This document shows, in pieces, positions 24,901-37,426 of a stretch of 64,000 nucleotides of DNA. How positions within the stretch are numbered: position 1 is the stretch's first letter; every line of letters begins with the position of its first letter. Both the position numbers and the translations under genes were made by a program. Source of the stretch: Baylisascaris procyonis (taxonomy: Eukaryota; Nematoda; Chromadorea; Rhabditida; Ascarididae); contig JAZARR010000146.1 of NCBI GenBank assembly GCA_037389465.1, positions 7,029,501 through 7,093,500 of the forward strand, in the 5' to 3' direction. Under the pieces are notes generated by a model, which made no database searches, had not been told where the DNA came from, and saw only the letters and a list, made by a program, of their open reading frames with translations.

Positions 24901-27900
24901 AATAATATGCACTCAAATATGCGCGCAAAATTTTGCATCGATTTTGTGATTGGCCTAGTTGCAAAACAAGGGTGAAAATGATCCTTCTGCAAGAGATTTG
25001 TATGAGTGGTTAGCTCGGTTGATATAAATGTATCGTTGAGAATATCTTCTTACCAGTCGGTGATGATGAAGCTCCATTACCTGGTGGTAATAATGAAACT
25101 ACTTGATCTCATAAGCGAAACAACAAACGTGTACTCTTTGCTACCTTCAGCTGTTTTAAGCATTAAAAATGAAACGAGGCAATATCATATTGCAAAAAGA
25201 TGCATTCATATTTTCCTACTATCGAAACTTTGTTTTAGCTTACTAAACTTTTAAAGATGGACGTATTTACACAGTCGTTTGAAATTATTGTTGAAAAAAT
25301 TTCTACGTGATGCTTATGAAAATGTTTTTATTTATATTCCAATGAAAATTTCATTTGATCGACAGTTTGCGGCGCAAATTTCGGGTTCTCGACAACCCAT
25401 TAAATGCTCTGAAAAAAAAAAAAAGGAATTCGTTTCCTTGAAAATATTTTCATACCAGTTCGCTGGCTCCTCGTCCTACAGCTCCTGCTAGTCCAACACC
25501 AGCACCAGTCTGCAATTCCTCAAGACTTATTTGTGCTTTTTTTCAGCATCTCTTACCACTTACCAGTGTGGGAAACTATCACTGACAAAGATGCACACTT
25601 CAAGCAGTCTACTAACATTACACAACTTATAACCTCAGTTGAAAAAAAAAAAACTGGAAATTTAGTCGGAAACATTTACGAAGCTATTCATTCATCGTAA
25701 TATATTTAAGAGTAGTGTGAATGATGCAGATGGATGCTTTTTGATGAGATGCACTCATCGTTGTATTTCCTCAAGTCTTCTATCCAAAAATCTAAACCAC
25801 ACCTATAAAATAGGCTCGCAAGAAATGTGCCTACTATCCTAATTGCAGGTTTTCAAAATGAACTGCGTTGTGACTAAAGATTTTCTTCAAATGAAACCAT
25901 CTTACTATCACGCTGATCTTTTCCTTGGTTTTTATGCTCATATATTAGCCAATTATAACAAAAAACAAAAAAAAAACAGTGCAAGATCTTTGAAAAAGTT
26001 AGCTAAGCGGCGTCCCCCTGAAACTCACGCTTATTAGGAAAGGAATCCTTTCTTTAAGACAGAAAACTTACTAGTTCGTTCGATCCTGCAACACCCGCTT
26101 CGATGTCTGCCTGAAAATTTCATATACCAGAAGAAAATCGGCAGCGATAAAGAAATTTCATGAAGAGTTCAATTAATATTGTAGATGAATATAATTTATA
26201 CTCATCGAATGGATGAAAAATTGAGCGGTAACTGAAAAAAAAAAAAAGATGTTTTCACACATAATAACTACTCATAGTCATATCTTATTGAACATTTGCT
26301 ATTTTCTCGGTATTATGATATCGTATTATCGATCTTTCATAATAAAATGCATAATATGAATCATTTTACATACCATATCGGCTTTAAATAATTTTTGATG
26401 AATTGAATTGAGTTCTTTCATAAGTTTAGCGTCCTTTTCGGATAATTCTTTAGCTTCTTCGCCAAGTTGTTGAGGTGATAATTTATATTCAACAACTTGT
26501 GTTCCAATATTCCATACTGCTGCCATTCCAGCCGCAATACCGCCTTCAATTTGTTCGACGTTATAAGGGAACAAAAACAAAATTTAAGTTATTCGTTATT
26601 ATAAAACGCAACTTTTTTGTTCTCTCCGTAGAGAAAGAAGCAATTTAATTGAGTATTACAGCTGGTCTTTTTTTTTTTTTGTTCAAAATTCTTCCATTGT
26701 GTTTGTTGCTAATACGTCAAAATCTGCTAGCTGAAATAAAAATCCGTTTACATTGATCGCGATTTAAGCGCTTCGAAGAGCATTCAAACACTATTATAGC
26801 TAAACGTAAATTAAAACCATTCACGCTAGCAAATTTTTGTAAGTCAGAAAATTGCAACATGAAATTAGTATATTGGTGATTTTGCACCACATCTAATTTT
26901 TTGGCATTTATCGACGCCAGCGCCCCTCCCTTCCTTTCCTCCTCCCTTCCCTCCCCTCCTCCCCTCTAAAATACTGCATAAAGAAGATAATTAAAAGCGA
27001 ACCGACAACTACGATGGGCGGGAAAGCAAGAAGTCCAGCAACAGCGGCCGCACCTCCACCAAGACCAACTGAGCTGCCAGCCAGTTTTGATATAGCGCAG
27101 CCCTTCGACACTCCAATTGCCTGAAATGTTCACCCAACTAGGAAGCATATATCACTAAAATACTTCCCATGCTTCGAGTGCATATAATTTCGCCTACTGG
27201 ACTAAGACTCATACGTTCAATGAATGCACACTTAGATTTCAGTGAAAATCCTCCTTAACAGTGAACTGAGAAATGTTAAACAAATCCACAATTTCAATAT
27301 CACCATCTTCGAATGAAGAGAGATGATATCCAATGGCTACGCAACGACTTTCATGTTGAACTCTTCTGCAAGTGAAGCAAAAATTGCGTACAAATGTTGA
27401 AAAAAATTGCAGAAAGATTATTTCACCTTATCAGCGATTTTTTGCAATTCATAGATTAATACCCTCCTGTTGTTGATAAATTTTTCATAAGCGACTCGAA
27501 ATTCCTCCTTAAGAAGTTTGCGCTCTTCTTCACTAAGAGTTGATTGCCTCGGCAAATTCTGCAAAATTACAATTGCGAATAAATTGCTAACAATTACATT
27601 TTAAAGCATCAAAAAATTCTCTAAAAACTCTAACTAACTGAGGATGTATTCAGCAAAAAAAAAGAAGTGCGAATGAGATATGCAATACCGATAAAAAAAT
27701 GAAATATGTATAAAGTGTTACTCCCATATTTTAATTAAACCGATCACACATACAAATTTTCATAAAAGATTCTTTTTTCTTCGACCGATGCAAAAATATA
27801 CGCAAATTTCTTGGCACCTTCAGAAGTCCATAACTTCTTGTGATTTGGATGGATCGTGAAGTACAGTCTGAGAGGATATCTCAAATATCGTCTGGGAAGG

Positions 27901-28166
27901 CACCAACGGCCCCATAGATGAAACTACCTGACAGACGGATTAGTAAACGCGCCTATGCACGCACACATATATACATACATACTTGGTGTCATCATCATGT
28001 ATACTGCTAAAGGAAATTTGAGAGTGCCTCTATCGTCGCCGTCGAAATCTAAAAAAGGGCAGAAATAGTTCACACCAAAACTTGTGCCACATACATACCC
28101 GCGTCTGACTTTCATCGCTGATGGTCATTTCCGAGAAATGCGCTTGGTCTCCGTGCCTTCAGGCAC
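21969..28166 (-). CDS. Apolipoprotein-L-like protein with a micro-exon repeat array
   Basis: Fourteen coding exons in transcript order: 28128-28099, 27927-27835, 27558-27427, 27120-27003, 26543-26374, 26110-26072, 25509-25456, 24609-24556, 24212-24162, 24097-24029, 23481-23428, 23066-23004, 22680-22624 and 22232-21969, giving 415 aa. Residues 42-181 follow the ApoL pattern: a helical segment ending ELQKIADK, then KGCAISKLAGSS, a Gly/Ala hydrophobic hairpin, and NIGTQVVEYKLSPQQL. The last exon has the ApoL C-terminal helix (DIVSIISSARALSKGSRTKF). Vertebrate ApoL proteins are lipid- and membrane-associated; function here is not inferable. Residues 182-328 are the repeat insertion. A TTTAG acceptor 38 bases before the ATG may be an SL site. 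The second exon uses a weak donor (GTTATG) and is the least certain. Upstream alternative first exons near 31.6 kb are possible. Confidence 0.8.
22624..26110 (-). repeat. Array of eight phase-0 micro-exons encoding Gly/Ala-rich repeats
   Basis: Eight consecutive exons of 39, 54, 54, 51, 69, 54, 63 and 57 bp each begin and end between codons. Most end in GA(A/G)-hydrophobic followed by GTATG or GTAAG. The peptides are variants of one theme, roughly x-x-S-G-x-E-x-A-A-x-x-G-x-G-x-A-E-(L/V/M). Examples are IGSAGGEVATAAGVGSAEM, AGSGIELVAAIEEGASGV, IRSGRDIANAEKGTAEV and TGAGVGLAGAVGRGASEL. The 69-bp copy (24029-24097) is the most divergent. Serial exon duplication is inferred. Because all are symmetric, skipping or repeating any of them keeps the frame. 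Confidence 0.8.
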
Positions 28167-29986
28167 CTAAACAAAGCAAATAAGTAATCGATTCTTTAAC
28201 GATAATGACAATAAACGACACATATTTCGCGAATATGGATTCGAGAAAGCAAAACAAATGAATAACGATTTAATTTTATTTGAAATTTGTTCAAGTAACA
28301 TTGCAATTCTGTCCAACATTGTCATTTCCACGATGAAACGCTTCGAATCTATCGAAACAATTTCCTCCTATATATGCATAGGTGTATATGAAAGACCATT
28401 TTTGAAAAAAAAAAAAAAAAAACATTTGATAACGACAAAACATTATCTCATCCACAAATGTGAGCTTCATCGATACGATCTATTATTGGAATTGTGCATT
28501 TGCATATAGTCAAAAGAGAAGAAAACTGGCGGCAGAATAGTTAACATGATGGATGCATTTGCATATCGCTTATTCGATCAAGCGCATTCTTACGTTCCCA
28601 GTAAATAAAAAAAAAGTGCAAAAAATGCTTTCGTATCGTAATGAACCTCACTATTCGTACAAATATTCTACAAATTCTCTTTTCTATCGTTCGGCCAATA
28701 TAAAATCCACGCAAATTTCTATCCTCTTTTAAATGTCTATTATTATTTTTAAAGTTGACGGATAGGAAGCTGATTGAAGAAGGTAAAATAGGATGAAACC
28801 TATGCAGATATCATATGTACCAAATTTGGGAATTCTAGGCTTCAGCACTTCTAGCCCAGAAACTATAGAATAGACAGACAAACAGGCCGACCGACAGACA
28901 AATAGACCTATCTAAGGACAGGACAACGTCACAATGCGCCTTGAAATTACGCTTAAAAGATATCAAAGCAGTTAGAATAAATGAAAATTACAAGAGCAAA
29001 GAAATCGCGTAAACAAACCACAACTAATCAAAGAACCTTACCGATGCTCGCAATAGTCTATTGGTATAGCTTCAAATAGAAGTGTAAACATTTCAAGTGT
29101 ACAGCTGATTACCTGCCGGTTATATGCATAGAAGTAAATAAATAGCTCGTTTTTCTTTGCATATGTTAATACTGACATCGATCCAATGCAACCAATACTC
29201 ACAACAACATAAATGTTGGAAAACATTCGAGAATTTGAAGAAATTTCTAGGTACTCGTCCTTGAAGAAACCAATATCACCTTCGAATCAAAGGCATAAAT
29301 ATATCGGCTTCATGCAGATAACTGAGATGTCTGAGACTAGTGTGATGCGCGGTCATCGATTCCCGAAGAGGTTCCCATCACTGGCAACTCCTCAATCTTT
29401 CTCATAGACTTTTTACCGTAGTTCTCGTTAAACAGAGCGCTTCCGAAGGGGCTTTTTCCTTCCCTTCCCTTTCCACTTTTCCCTATGATCAAAAGTACTT
29501 CCCCGCGTCATACTACATGAGTAAGAAAAGTGAGTTCTATACTTATGGCTCAAGAACCTCTTGCGTAACATTCAAAGCCGCTCTTAGACATTCACTGGTG
29601 GTACATCTGTGGACGGATGAGCGGCTAAAACGCCAACGAGACGAAAAAAGCATCGACTGCGGAAAACGATGACGTAAAGGAGCCTCGCAGCAGCAGCGAT
29701 GCTGAAGAAACTGGATCCAGTATCAGAAAGGACTGCATTTCATTAGCTATAACAGCTTCAGTTCCCATGAAAGCCATAGCCCCTAGAGTCCCTTAATACC
29801 ATAGTGCGATCAATAGCTAGCCACAGCCCAAAAGTCCCTAAATACCAAAGCACGAAAGCCTTTCATATACGGCAGAGCCGAAACTTCGAAAACGAAAAAA
29901 ACTAATGGTTTCAGGAATATCAATAATGCAACGTTTTTAGATGTGACTAAAAAATGAACAAAAAGGTACTCTATATTGTTTTTGCA
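28167..29986. other. Intergenic region upstream of the ApoL-like gene
   Basis: No convincing gene was found. A minus-strand stretch at about 29590-29735 is open and could splice after the orphan gene at 29987-30706, but its acceptor is not compelling. A poly-A run occurs near 28405-28422. Confidence 0.4.
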
Positions 29987-30706
29987 TCATTTCCTACCTT
30001 CTGGCATTATTTCGTTACTATTTCTTTTGCGGCAAATGCCCAGTTCCCTTTTCTTTTTATTCAGCACTTCCTTGAGGTATGCTCTGCGCTCAAATAACTT
30101 GCAATTCAGCGTTCCGTATATGAAGAAAATGTTATTACTGCGTAACTGCATAAGAAAACTATCGCACGGATGCGATTCTTGGTGGATGAGATGGAGTATC
30201 AGGAACCCGTTAACGTAAGCAGGTGATGAGGTCTCAGTTCGAGGATTTGGAAGCATTACCAGTGCATGAGATTTCATACTCCATTTTCCACTCAAACATT
30301 CATCTGTACGACGCATATTTCTTGCACACCACGTCAAATCCCATCACAGAAAGCTTCCACGAAAGCTGATTCGAAATATATTTCACATGGAGGATTGGTT
30401 TGTGTAGCATTGTGGACATTCAGCGCTTTGAATACTTGGCGTTTTACCAGCGCGGTCGTGACAGCCGACGCTTTTTCGCGTGCTCTGTGAATCTTCCTGT
30501 GCCTTGTAATCATATACGTAGAGATCATGGTTCTTTGATACGATTGATGAGGAGGTAGAATGAGATTCTCGAAATTTTGACGGTGAAGATTCCCTCCTTC
30601 TGGAGTTCATCCATGGTATCGAGATTGTGAGTGGTTCTTGTTTTGTGGAATATTCCCCTTTTTTCCCTTCACTACCTTTCCAAACTCCCAAAAAATCCGT
30701 AAGCAT
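29987..30706 (-). CDS. Orphan two-exon candidate gene
   Basis: The ATG at 30706-30704 sits three bases after GTTCAG, a good SL trans-splice position. One frame runs to 29987 but is crossed by two TGA codons near 30383 and 30344. A 144-bp intron (30304-30447, GTAAAACG to CGTACAG) removes both and keeps the phase, joining 30706-30448 to 30303. The result is about 190 aa with a Ser-rich middle (FRESHSTSSSIVSKNHDLY), several cysteines and a basic tail. A donor-like GTAGGAAAT at 29997 suggests further exons. No domain is recognised. The precise removal of both stops by one phase-matched intron is the main support. A decayed gene is the alternative. Confidence 0.4.
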
Positions 30707-31434
30707 AACCTGAACGAACATGAGAAAGTTGTATGGAAGATGTCATAATGAAATTTTTAGCGTGACCACCCACGTAGATGCACAAAAAGAGTCACGACAT
30801 AAACAACAAAGGTGACCTCTACGATTAGTCCACTTAAGGAATCAAATAAAAGAAATAAGCGCATAATTGAAACATATCTAATTTCCTTTTCTTTTTTTTT
30901 TCAAAAATGTGATTCAAGCGCTACAGACGAAATTTCGTCGAAATCTCAGCCATTATTCTCAGATGTGAAGTAACAATTTCACATAATAACCGCCATAAAT
31001 CTGAAATATTTTTAGTCTATAAAACTCTTTGTAGGCTTACAAAAAAAGTGAACATTACGAATGCCAAGAAAGCACATGCAAGAATTTTTAGCAATAGAGC
31101 TTAGACGTCAAATAGTTTCAGCTCAATGCTTCTCTAAGTGAAGCACGAATTAGATGAGATAATTCGCTAGCAATCAAACATCTTCACTCAATCAATACAA
31201 ATGAAAATGTACAACCGAAAAGGTAATTATATAATAGGTTTTCGCCCTAACTTCCCACATGATGCGTTTCAACCGCAATCCCTTAGAATCTAAGCGTCTC
31301 GAACTCAACTTCTACAAAATTAGGGGAGTAAAGTGCAAACTTCGCAAAAAAAAAAAGCTTTCAATGCAATGTCCTTGATATAAGCTTATGAAATCACCTC
31401 TTCAAATGGCCAATTTGGGAGGTCGCTTAGCAAC

Positions 31435-31645
31435 CTCATCGATCGTTGCTTCCAGTCTTATCGGCTAATGGAGGTTTTTAAATCAACATAAATTTCTTGC
31501 AATAATCGAATTGCACTCGAACCCTATAATGCAGTTCGCAGCAGTTTTTTTTTTTAGCCAATTCTACAGCCTCTCGCTGTACTGTGACTGATAATACTTC
31601 ATGCTCTTCTTTCGTTTCTTTAGACATCTTAATGTGATTAGGACA
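31435..31645 (-). CDS. Candidate first exons, possibly an alternative ApoL-like start
   Basis: An ATG at 31627-31625 lies 18 bases after AACTTCAG and opens a 20-codon phase-0 exon (31627-31568, MSKETKEEHEVLSVTVQREA). A possible 30-bp phase-0 exon follows (31464-31435, PIRLEATIDE). Both use weak donors (GTAGAA, GTTGCT). They resemble the coiled, charged N-termini of ApoL-like proteins and could join the exon at 27558, but they could also be an unrelated small gene or noise. Confidence 0.25.
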
Positions 31646-34600
31646 CTGAAGTTATGATCCAACATTGATTTCAACTACATCGTTCGTCAGAATCAAAAAC
31701 GCAACACCTGCGGGGAAAAAAATCAGGCAATCTAACAACTGAAATATAAATTTGCAACAGCTACGACGTTTAACCATGAAAGTTTTATAAAAAAAAAGAA
31801 GTATGTAGCCTCCAACCACTGCAGAAAAATAAAAAAAAAGAAATTAAAAAAGATAATAAAAAAAAAACACTGGAAACATTTGTAAGCATTCGATAAATGA
31901 GTCAGCCGGCTGCCTCAAACCAGCAACCAACTGTGCGCAAACATCACTGCACATATTGATTTCTTTCACACTATTTTATGTTCTTTTGGTCTACAATACG
32001 TCAAAAAGAAACGAACTGCACTTAACGCAACATTGAATCAGCAGCGCTGCGTTCATTTAACAAGTCAACGGACATCTTCATTGAGTATCACTTTTAGTCT
32101 TGCAAATGAAGAGAGAGGAAAATACTAAAACATTTGACAAATTCTTTGAGTTTCATCTTTTCTAAATGGTACTCCACTCTGCATTAAGCATTTTTCATAA
32201 ACCACTCATGGCATTGACGTTCGCTTCACTACATATTGCGATGTGTACGTTTCGAATTGTTTACAAAGGTAGAAAGATCTCAGACTTGCCATACGAAGCC
32301 CCTGACTCTACTTTGTCGGCGGAAACTCATTTGTTCAACCGATAAGATGGAATGCCGAGGGAAGAACATCCGCCTTAAATTAAAGCTTATCGTCCCTTCC
32401 TCGTCATATCGGCTTTAGATATGAACATAAGAATTGACAGCCTGAGTCATTCATCTCCATCACACCCTCTTCCCCATCTGAAGCTCTTTTAGTACTATAT
32501 ACGTTAGGCGTTCTTCGACAAACATGATCTTTAAACATTTTGCGTTGCTGTGATCTTCTGAATATTTAGGGCTCCTCGGTGGGTTGCTTTTTATCAACCA
32601 ATATTAATGCTAAGGATATTTTGTAACAAAAACTCTAAAGCAACATTATACCATGAAATAGAAGAATCGACCATTTTTATACGATGAAATTTTTGCTCCG
32701 CTAAAACACGCTATGAACCAATTGGAAATATCTGCGTACATATATGCGTAACAAATAAGAAACAACCACTGATTACAGTATTTTAACTCAGTTGAATGAG
32801 AACATATTTGAATTGATAGTAGTTTACTATAGAGTATCGAAAATTAACAACAACATAACAACAAAATTTCAACTCGATTGATTTGCAACAAAACATTAAC
32901 AATGAGCAGTGAAGATAGAAGAATATCTATGTTGAACAGCTCTTATTGGGTATATTGAAACTGCGCCCTTATCCCAAGAGATTTGACACACATCTTTTAG
33001 ATTACTTTATCACCATTATAGCGTTAGTTCCTTTTCTCCCCTCAATAATTTGGCTGTTATCCTTTCGAAAAATTATTCCTTGATAGAATCATAACTGAAA
33101 AAAAATGGAATTATTCTGCGAAGAAGCAAAAATCGATAGCCAAAATTTCCGAGTAGAAAATATTTTAGGAATTCATAGATGATCCGATTTGAATCCGAGA
33201 AATACAAAAATGAGTTAATGAAATATAAAAATCTGATTTTATATAATCCGTTCATTTAGTTTGAAAGTGATATGATAGATCTTTTAACCTAAAACATTAT
33301 CCGCCGAATTGATCAACATTAATATCTGCTGTATCTTCATTGTCTCTCCTTAATGATCCTGCTTATTCATCGATTTCTGAAGAACAACTGTTTAAAGTAA
33401 ACAAGGAATAACATCTTAAGTTAATAGCATTGGGCGTAAAGCTTGGGAAGCTGACTGCATTAGCTATAGTCATTACAAATTTCTCTTCGAAAGAGAAAGA
33501 CTAATTTTCGTGCTGTTATTTGAATGGTGAGATAAAACTTAGAGAAGGAAAAACAATACGGATACAAAGCTTGCGCAAAAAAATGTTTCCTGGTCATGTG
33601 ATCTCATAAAAAGGAAAATAAAATAAAATCGAAAAAAACCTTTAAAATACTGATGGTTACGTCGAATTTATCTCTATGCGTTATAACGAAAATTATAACC
33701 TTTTTCTAAAGATCGACTGATCAGTACCACTGCTCTCACTCATTCTACTTCCCTCCCCCTCCACCCTCTCCGCTCTCTCTTTTATTCACTCTTTCTTGCA
33801 TTCTCTCCCTCTGAAATGATCATTCTTTTGGTCACTCAGCGATTTTTTGCGCAGTGATTCTTGATAGCCACTGCAAAAAAAAAAAAAAAAAATGCAAAAA
33901 ATTTCAGTGACTGCAAAAAAATTTTTGCAAGGCGGTAAAACCTTAAAAAAATCGCTCGTTGAACATTTCTACCACTACCTTAATAGTAGATAGTAGACGC
34001 GTATTAGAAAAGTTCTTTAGGAAACTATGAAAAGTGGACAAAAATTGCGTTGAAATTTATCTTTCCGTATTTGAATGAATACTATAACTTCCTCCAAAAT
34101 CAAATCAACAAATAAAAACTCCCTTTCTTTTTAAGCTGACTTGCTTGATAACATCATTTGCTTATTCTTATTTAATGGAATAAAAAAAGCAAAAGAAATA
34201 ACCAATAGATGAAAAAAAACCTTTTTAATATGTCTTGCTCCGATCTTTTTGTGCAATATTTTCATTTTCCCTTCTTCTTTGTTCGTATCTGCAAATAGAG
34301 TAGAACACTCACAAATAACACTTCATTTTTGCTGGAATTGACATCTTTGCAAACTACTTTTTAAAGATAGTCATCTACTTAACTATGATCAAACAAGTCT
34401 TTTTGATCTTTGTAATCGTGGTGATCTTCATTTTATGTAATAAGCTGTTTTCCTCACACTTAAGTTGATCTCGATGTTGACCTCTCCCATACAGATTATG
34501 ATTTGCCTTTAGGGGCTTAGCCGAAAACATAAACTGGCTCTGGTTTTACTTGTCAAACTGTGTGCTTTATTATCGTCTTCTGGTTGTTGTTGCTCATAAT

Positions 34601-34903
34601 AAACGAGTTTCGTTGCTTCTATAAGCCTCTTCACATGCCCGAGTGCTCGCATTTCTCAATAGCTGTTCACATATTTTGCAACATTCGAAGGCATATATCG
34701 AAAATGCATCCATTTGCAAGTGTCTTTAACTTCTGATACATATACATGAAAACTCATTGGTATATACTTTAGTATTTGACGATAACATTTAATGCGTGAT
34801 GTTTTGTGCATTAATGCTCAAACGGTATGCTAGCCCTCGCCCATAGAAAACGATGGCGTCCCATTGCTACCGCAGCTACCTTCCCATTCGCTCGTTTCTC
34901 AAT
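31646..34903. other. Intergenic region between the ApoL-like/orphan genes and NOP2
   Basis: AT-rich sequence with poly-A runs (for example 33873-33891) and a CT-rich stretch near 33750-33810. A short coding-like frame at 32236-32418 (+) is open on both strands and is not convincing. No RNA gene was recognised. Confidence 0.45.
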
Positions 34904-37370
34904 TCAAAATTCGCCTTCTAGAGAGACCAAGACACTGCAAAGAACACATCCCGTAACTAACTGTTCAGCTAAGATGTGCCGAAAGATGGAAAGAGAATAA
35001 ATATAAACAATTGAAATGCATAAGTAAAACGAAATAAATCCACATTGTCTACCACTTTCTTGTCGCATTTTCTTTTCTTTGTTATTTTTCTTGCGTCCCA
35101 TTTTGAATACTTTCGACTCCTCTCCGAGCTCCATTCCGTCCTCTTGTACTTCGCTTTCTTCTGTTTTGACCTCTTCATCTTGAGATTTCTGAAAACCAAA
35201 AATCAATCTTCATGAATCCTCGGCTTAAATTGTTCCACTCTCATTTCCATGAAATTCGGGTCCTATAATAAATCAAAATTTTAATTCTTTCATTATTAAC
35301 CAGGCGCATTGCCACTGAGCCTCAAATGTTCACTCGGTGCAAATATCGATGTCCCAGTAGCTACAATCGTCACCCTACGCAAAACTTAGATCTTCCAGGA
35401 ATCGCATACTCTTTGTTAGCGCAATAGATCAATCGGTATCTACACAACTCGCAAAACTTATATGAAATAAACAAAAGAAAATGTCTTAATGATATGCAAA
35501 AATATAGAAATCTAAAATAAAACCTATAGGCAACGATATACGAAGATGATCTTGTAAAAAATTCACATTAAGCCTAACTTTTTCCATATAAAATGATCTT
35601 ACAATGAATCTCTCTAGTAGACTATATGAAATATGATAAGAGTACATGCCTTAGCAAATTTCTCGTTGGAAAGTTTCTTAATCTTAGCAACAAAGAAACC
35701 ATCAATGTTATGCACATGTGGATAATAACGTCGTGTAAGGCTCAACGAAGGATGAAAACGATATTCGCGAAACCTGAAATTACAAAGTGAGTATAAAAAG
35801 GCCTAACATAGCGGCGATTGGGGGGATGAAAAAAACAACGACGGTGGTGATGATTTAGGTTAGATGTGATCGGCCGTCTTTCAAACAAAGTGGACAATCG
35901 CGAATTGCGAAAGCATTTTAACGACAATCAGATAAAGTGGTAACTCGGATACCCTGGAAAAGATTCGACGAGTAGCAAGAGCAACTTTTGAACCAAAAAA
36001 ACATCTCTCTTATAAAACTCAACAGTGCTACTCGGATGAGAAAGGCGGAATTGGATGCAGATCACGAAAAGAAGCGCTGGTATAACCTCAGCATTAGTCA
36101 CAACCTCAACCTTTCTCTTCACCTCGCTAAAGTAGGAATTTTTCGATATTTTCCAGGTTTGCTTAGACGTGGAGGATTTTGCACTTATATGTGAAACTCT
36201 GAAAATGTGCATCCGGAAAACTAAGGTCCCTGCATCACATTATTGCACAGCACACGGAAAAGGCCCTGCTCAAATTCTTTAAAAATAGGAAGCCTTCCTA
36301 AAGAATATGCAAAAATTCAAGAACGTAGATGCTACAACTGCGTTAAAAACGATAGAGAAACAGTAGGCAACTCGTCCACACATTTGAATATGACAATTAG
36401 TACACTTTTTCAGTGATGGCAACAATGAATGAAGTTTGTCCGCTCGTCTCAAATTTCGAAAGCATTAATATTTAGTGCGACATCTGACTCACTTCGTAAA
36501 TCCTTCAACACCAATTTCTAAACCCGTTGGCACCAATTTGCAATCTCGTTTCCTCAACACATAATCGACTACGGCTTCGTTCTCTTCCACCTAAAATAAA
36601 AAAAAGACATTATAATGTCATAAGACAATGGAAGAATTTGTCATCTATATTCAGAAAACATCAACAGCATTTCTGGGAAAGAATGCACCGTACCCGTGTA
36701 TGTTGGAGCATTTTTTCTAGTCAATCAGCCATAATGTTAGAGTCACTATCCGCAGCCGAAACCTACCCGAGCAAATGAGTGCCTAACTTTACGCTGCAGC
36801 ATGAATTCGATTCACGGCCTTCTTATTTCACCGTCATGAAAACTTCTTTTCCTTCTCCCTCCACCTCCCTATTCTGCTTGTGCGACAAATCGAAAAACAA
36901 ACCAGCACGGAGCATGTCGAATAAACGAGATATCCGCCGGTCGATGATTTTGCATTGATTGCATCAATTGCAGCCAATATCAACTGTCTTTGAACTGTAT
37001 GTCTTCGTTGCACATCCTGGCTGTCACGACTTGTTTTAACTGACTCGTCTTTCCATATTACACCGGTACCTGAGCATGGTGCGTCCAGTAGTACTCGATC
37101 AAAACCTTAAAAATTTTATCATTTAGCAGCACGAGGAATGAACACAACGTACCAAAATATGAATAAAAGTATAGCAAGGAAGACGACAGCGAAAGAAAGA
37201 GATTGAGACAGGAAAAACAACCATCAAAAGATATCACCTAAAGTTGCAACGCCAACCATAACATATTGTGACTTTGGAATGGAGTACAAAGAATAATAGT
37301 AAGTACGGCTAAAGGAGGGATTAAGATTAATTGCAGGTAACGGATAAATGAAAATAAATAAATAAACAAA

Positions 37371-37426
<56 letters not shown>

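Noticed and set aside
25048..25090. Possible extra 27-bp micro-exon in the ApoL-like gene (minus strand)
   Set aside because: Borders are acceptable, but the peptide (VMELHHHRL) lacks the Gly/Ala/Glu repeat pattern of the true micro-exons.
26966..27148. Second minus-strand frame over the ApoL hydrophobic exon
   Set aside because: It is the out-of-frame shadow of the real exon 27003-27120, which joins its neighbours in phase.
27990..28060. Candidate ApoL-like exon between the first and second modelled exons
   Set aside because: It has a good acceptor, but the required phase-0 frame meets a TAG and no proper donor was found.
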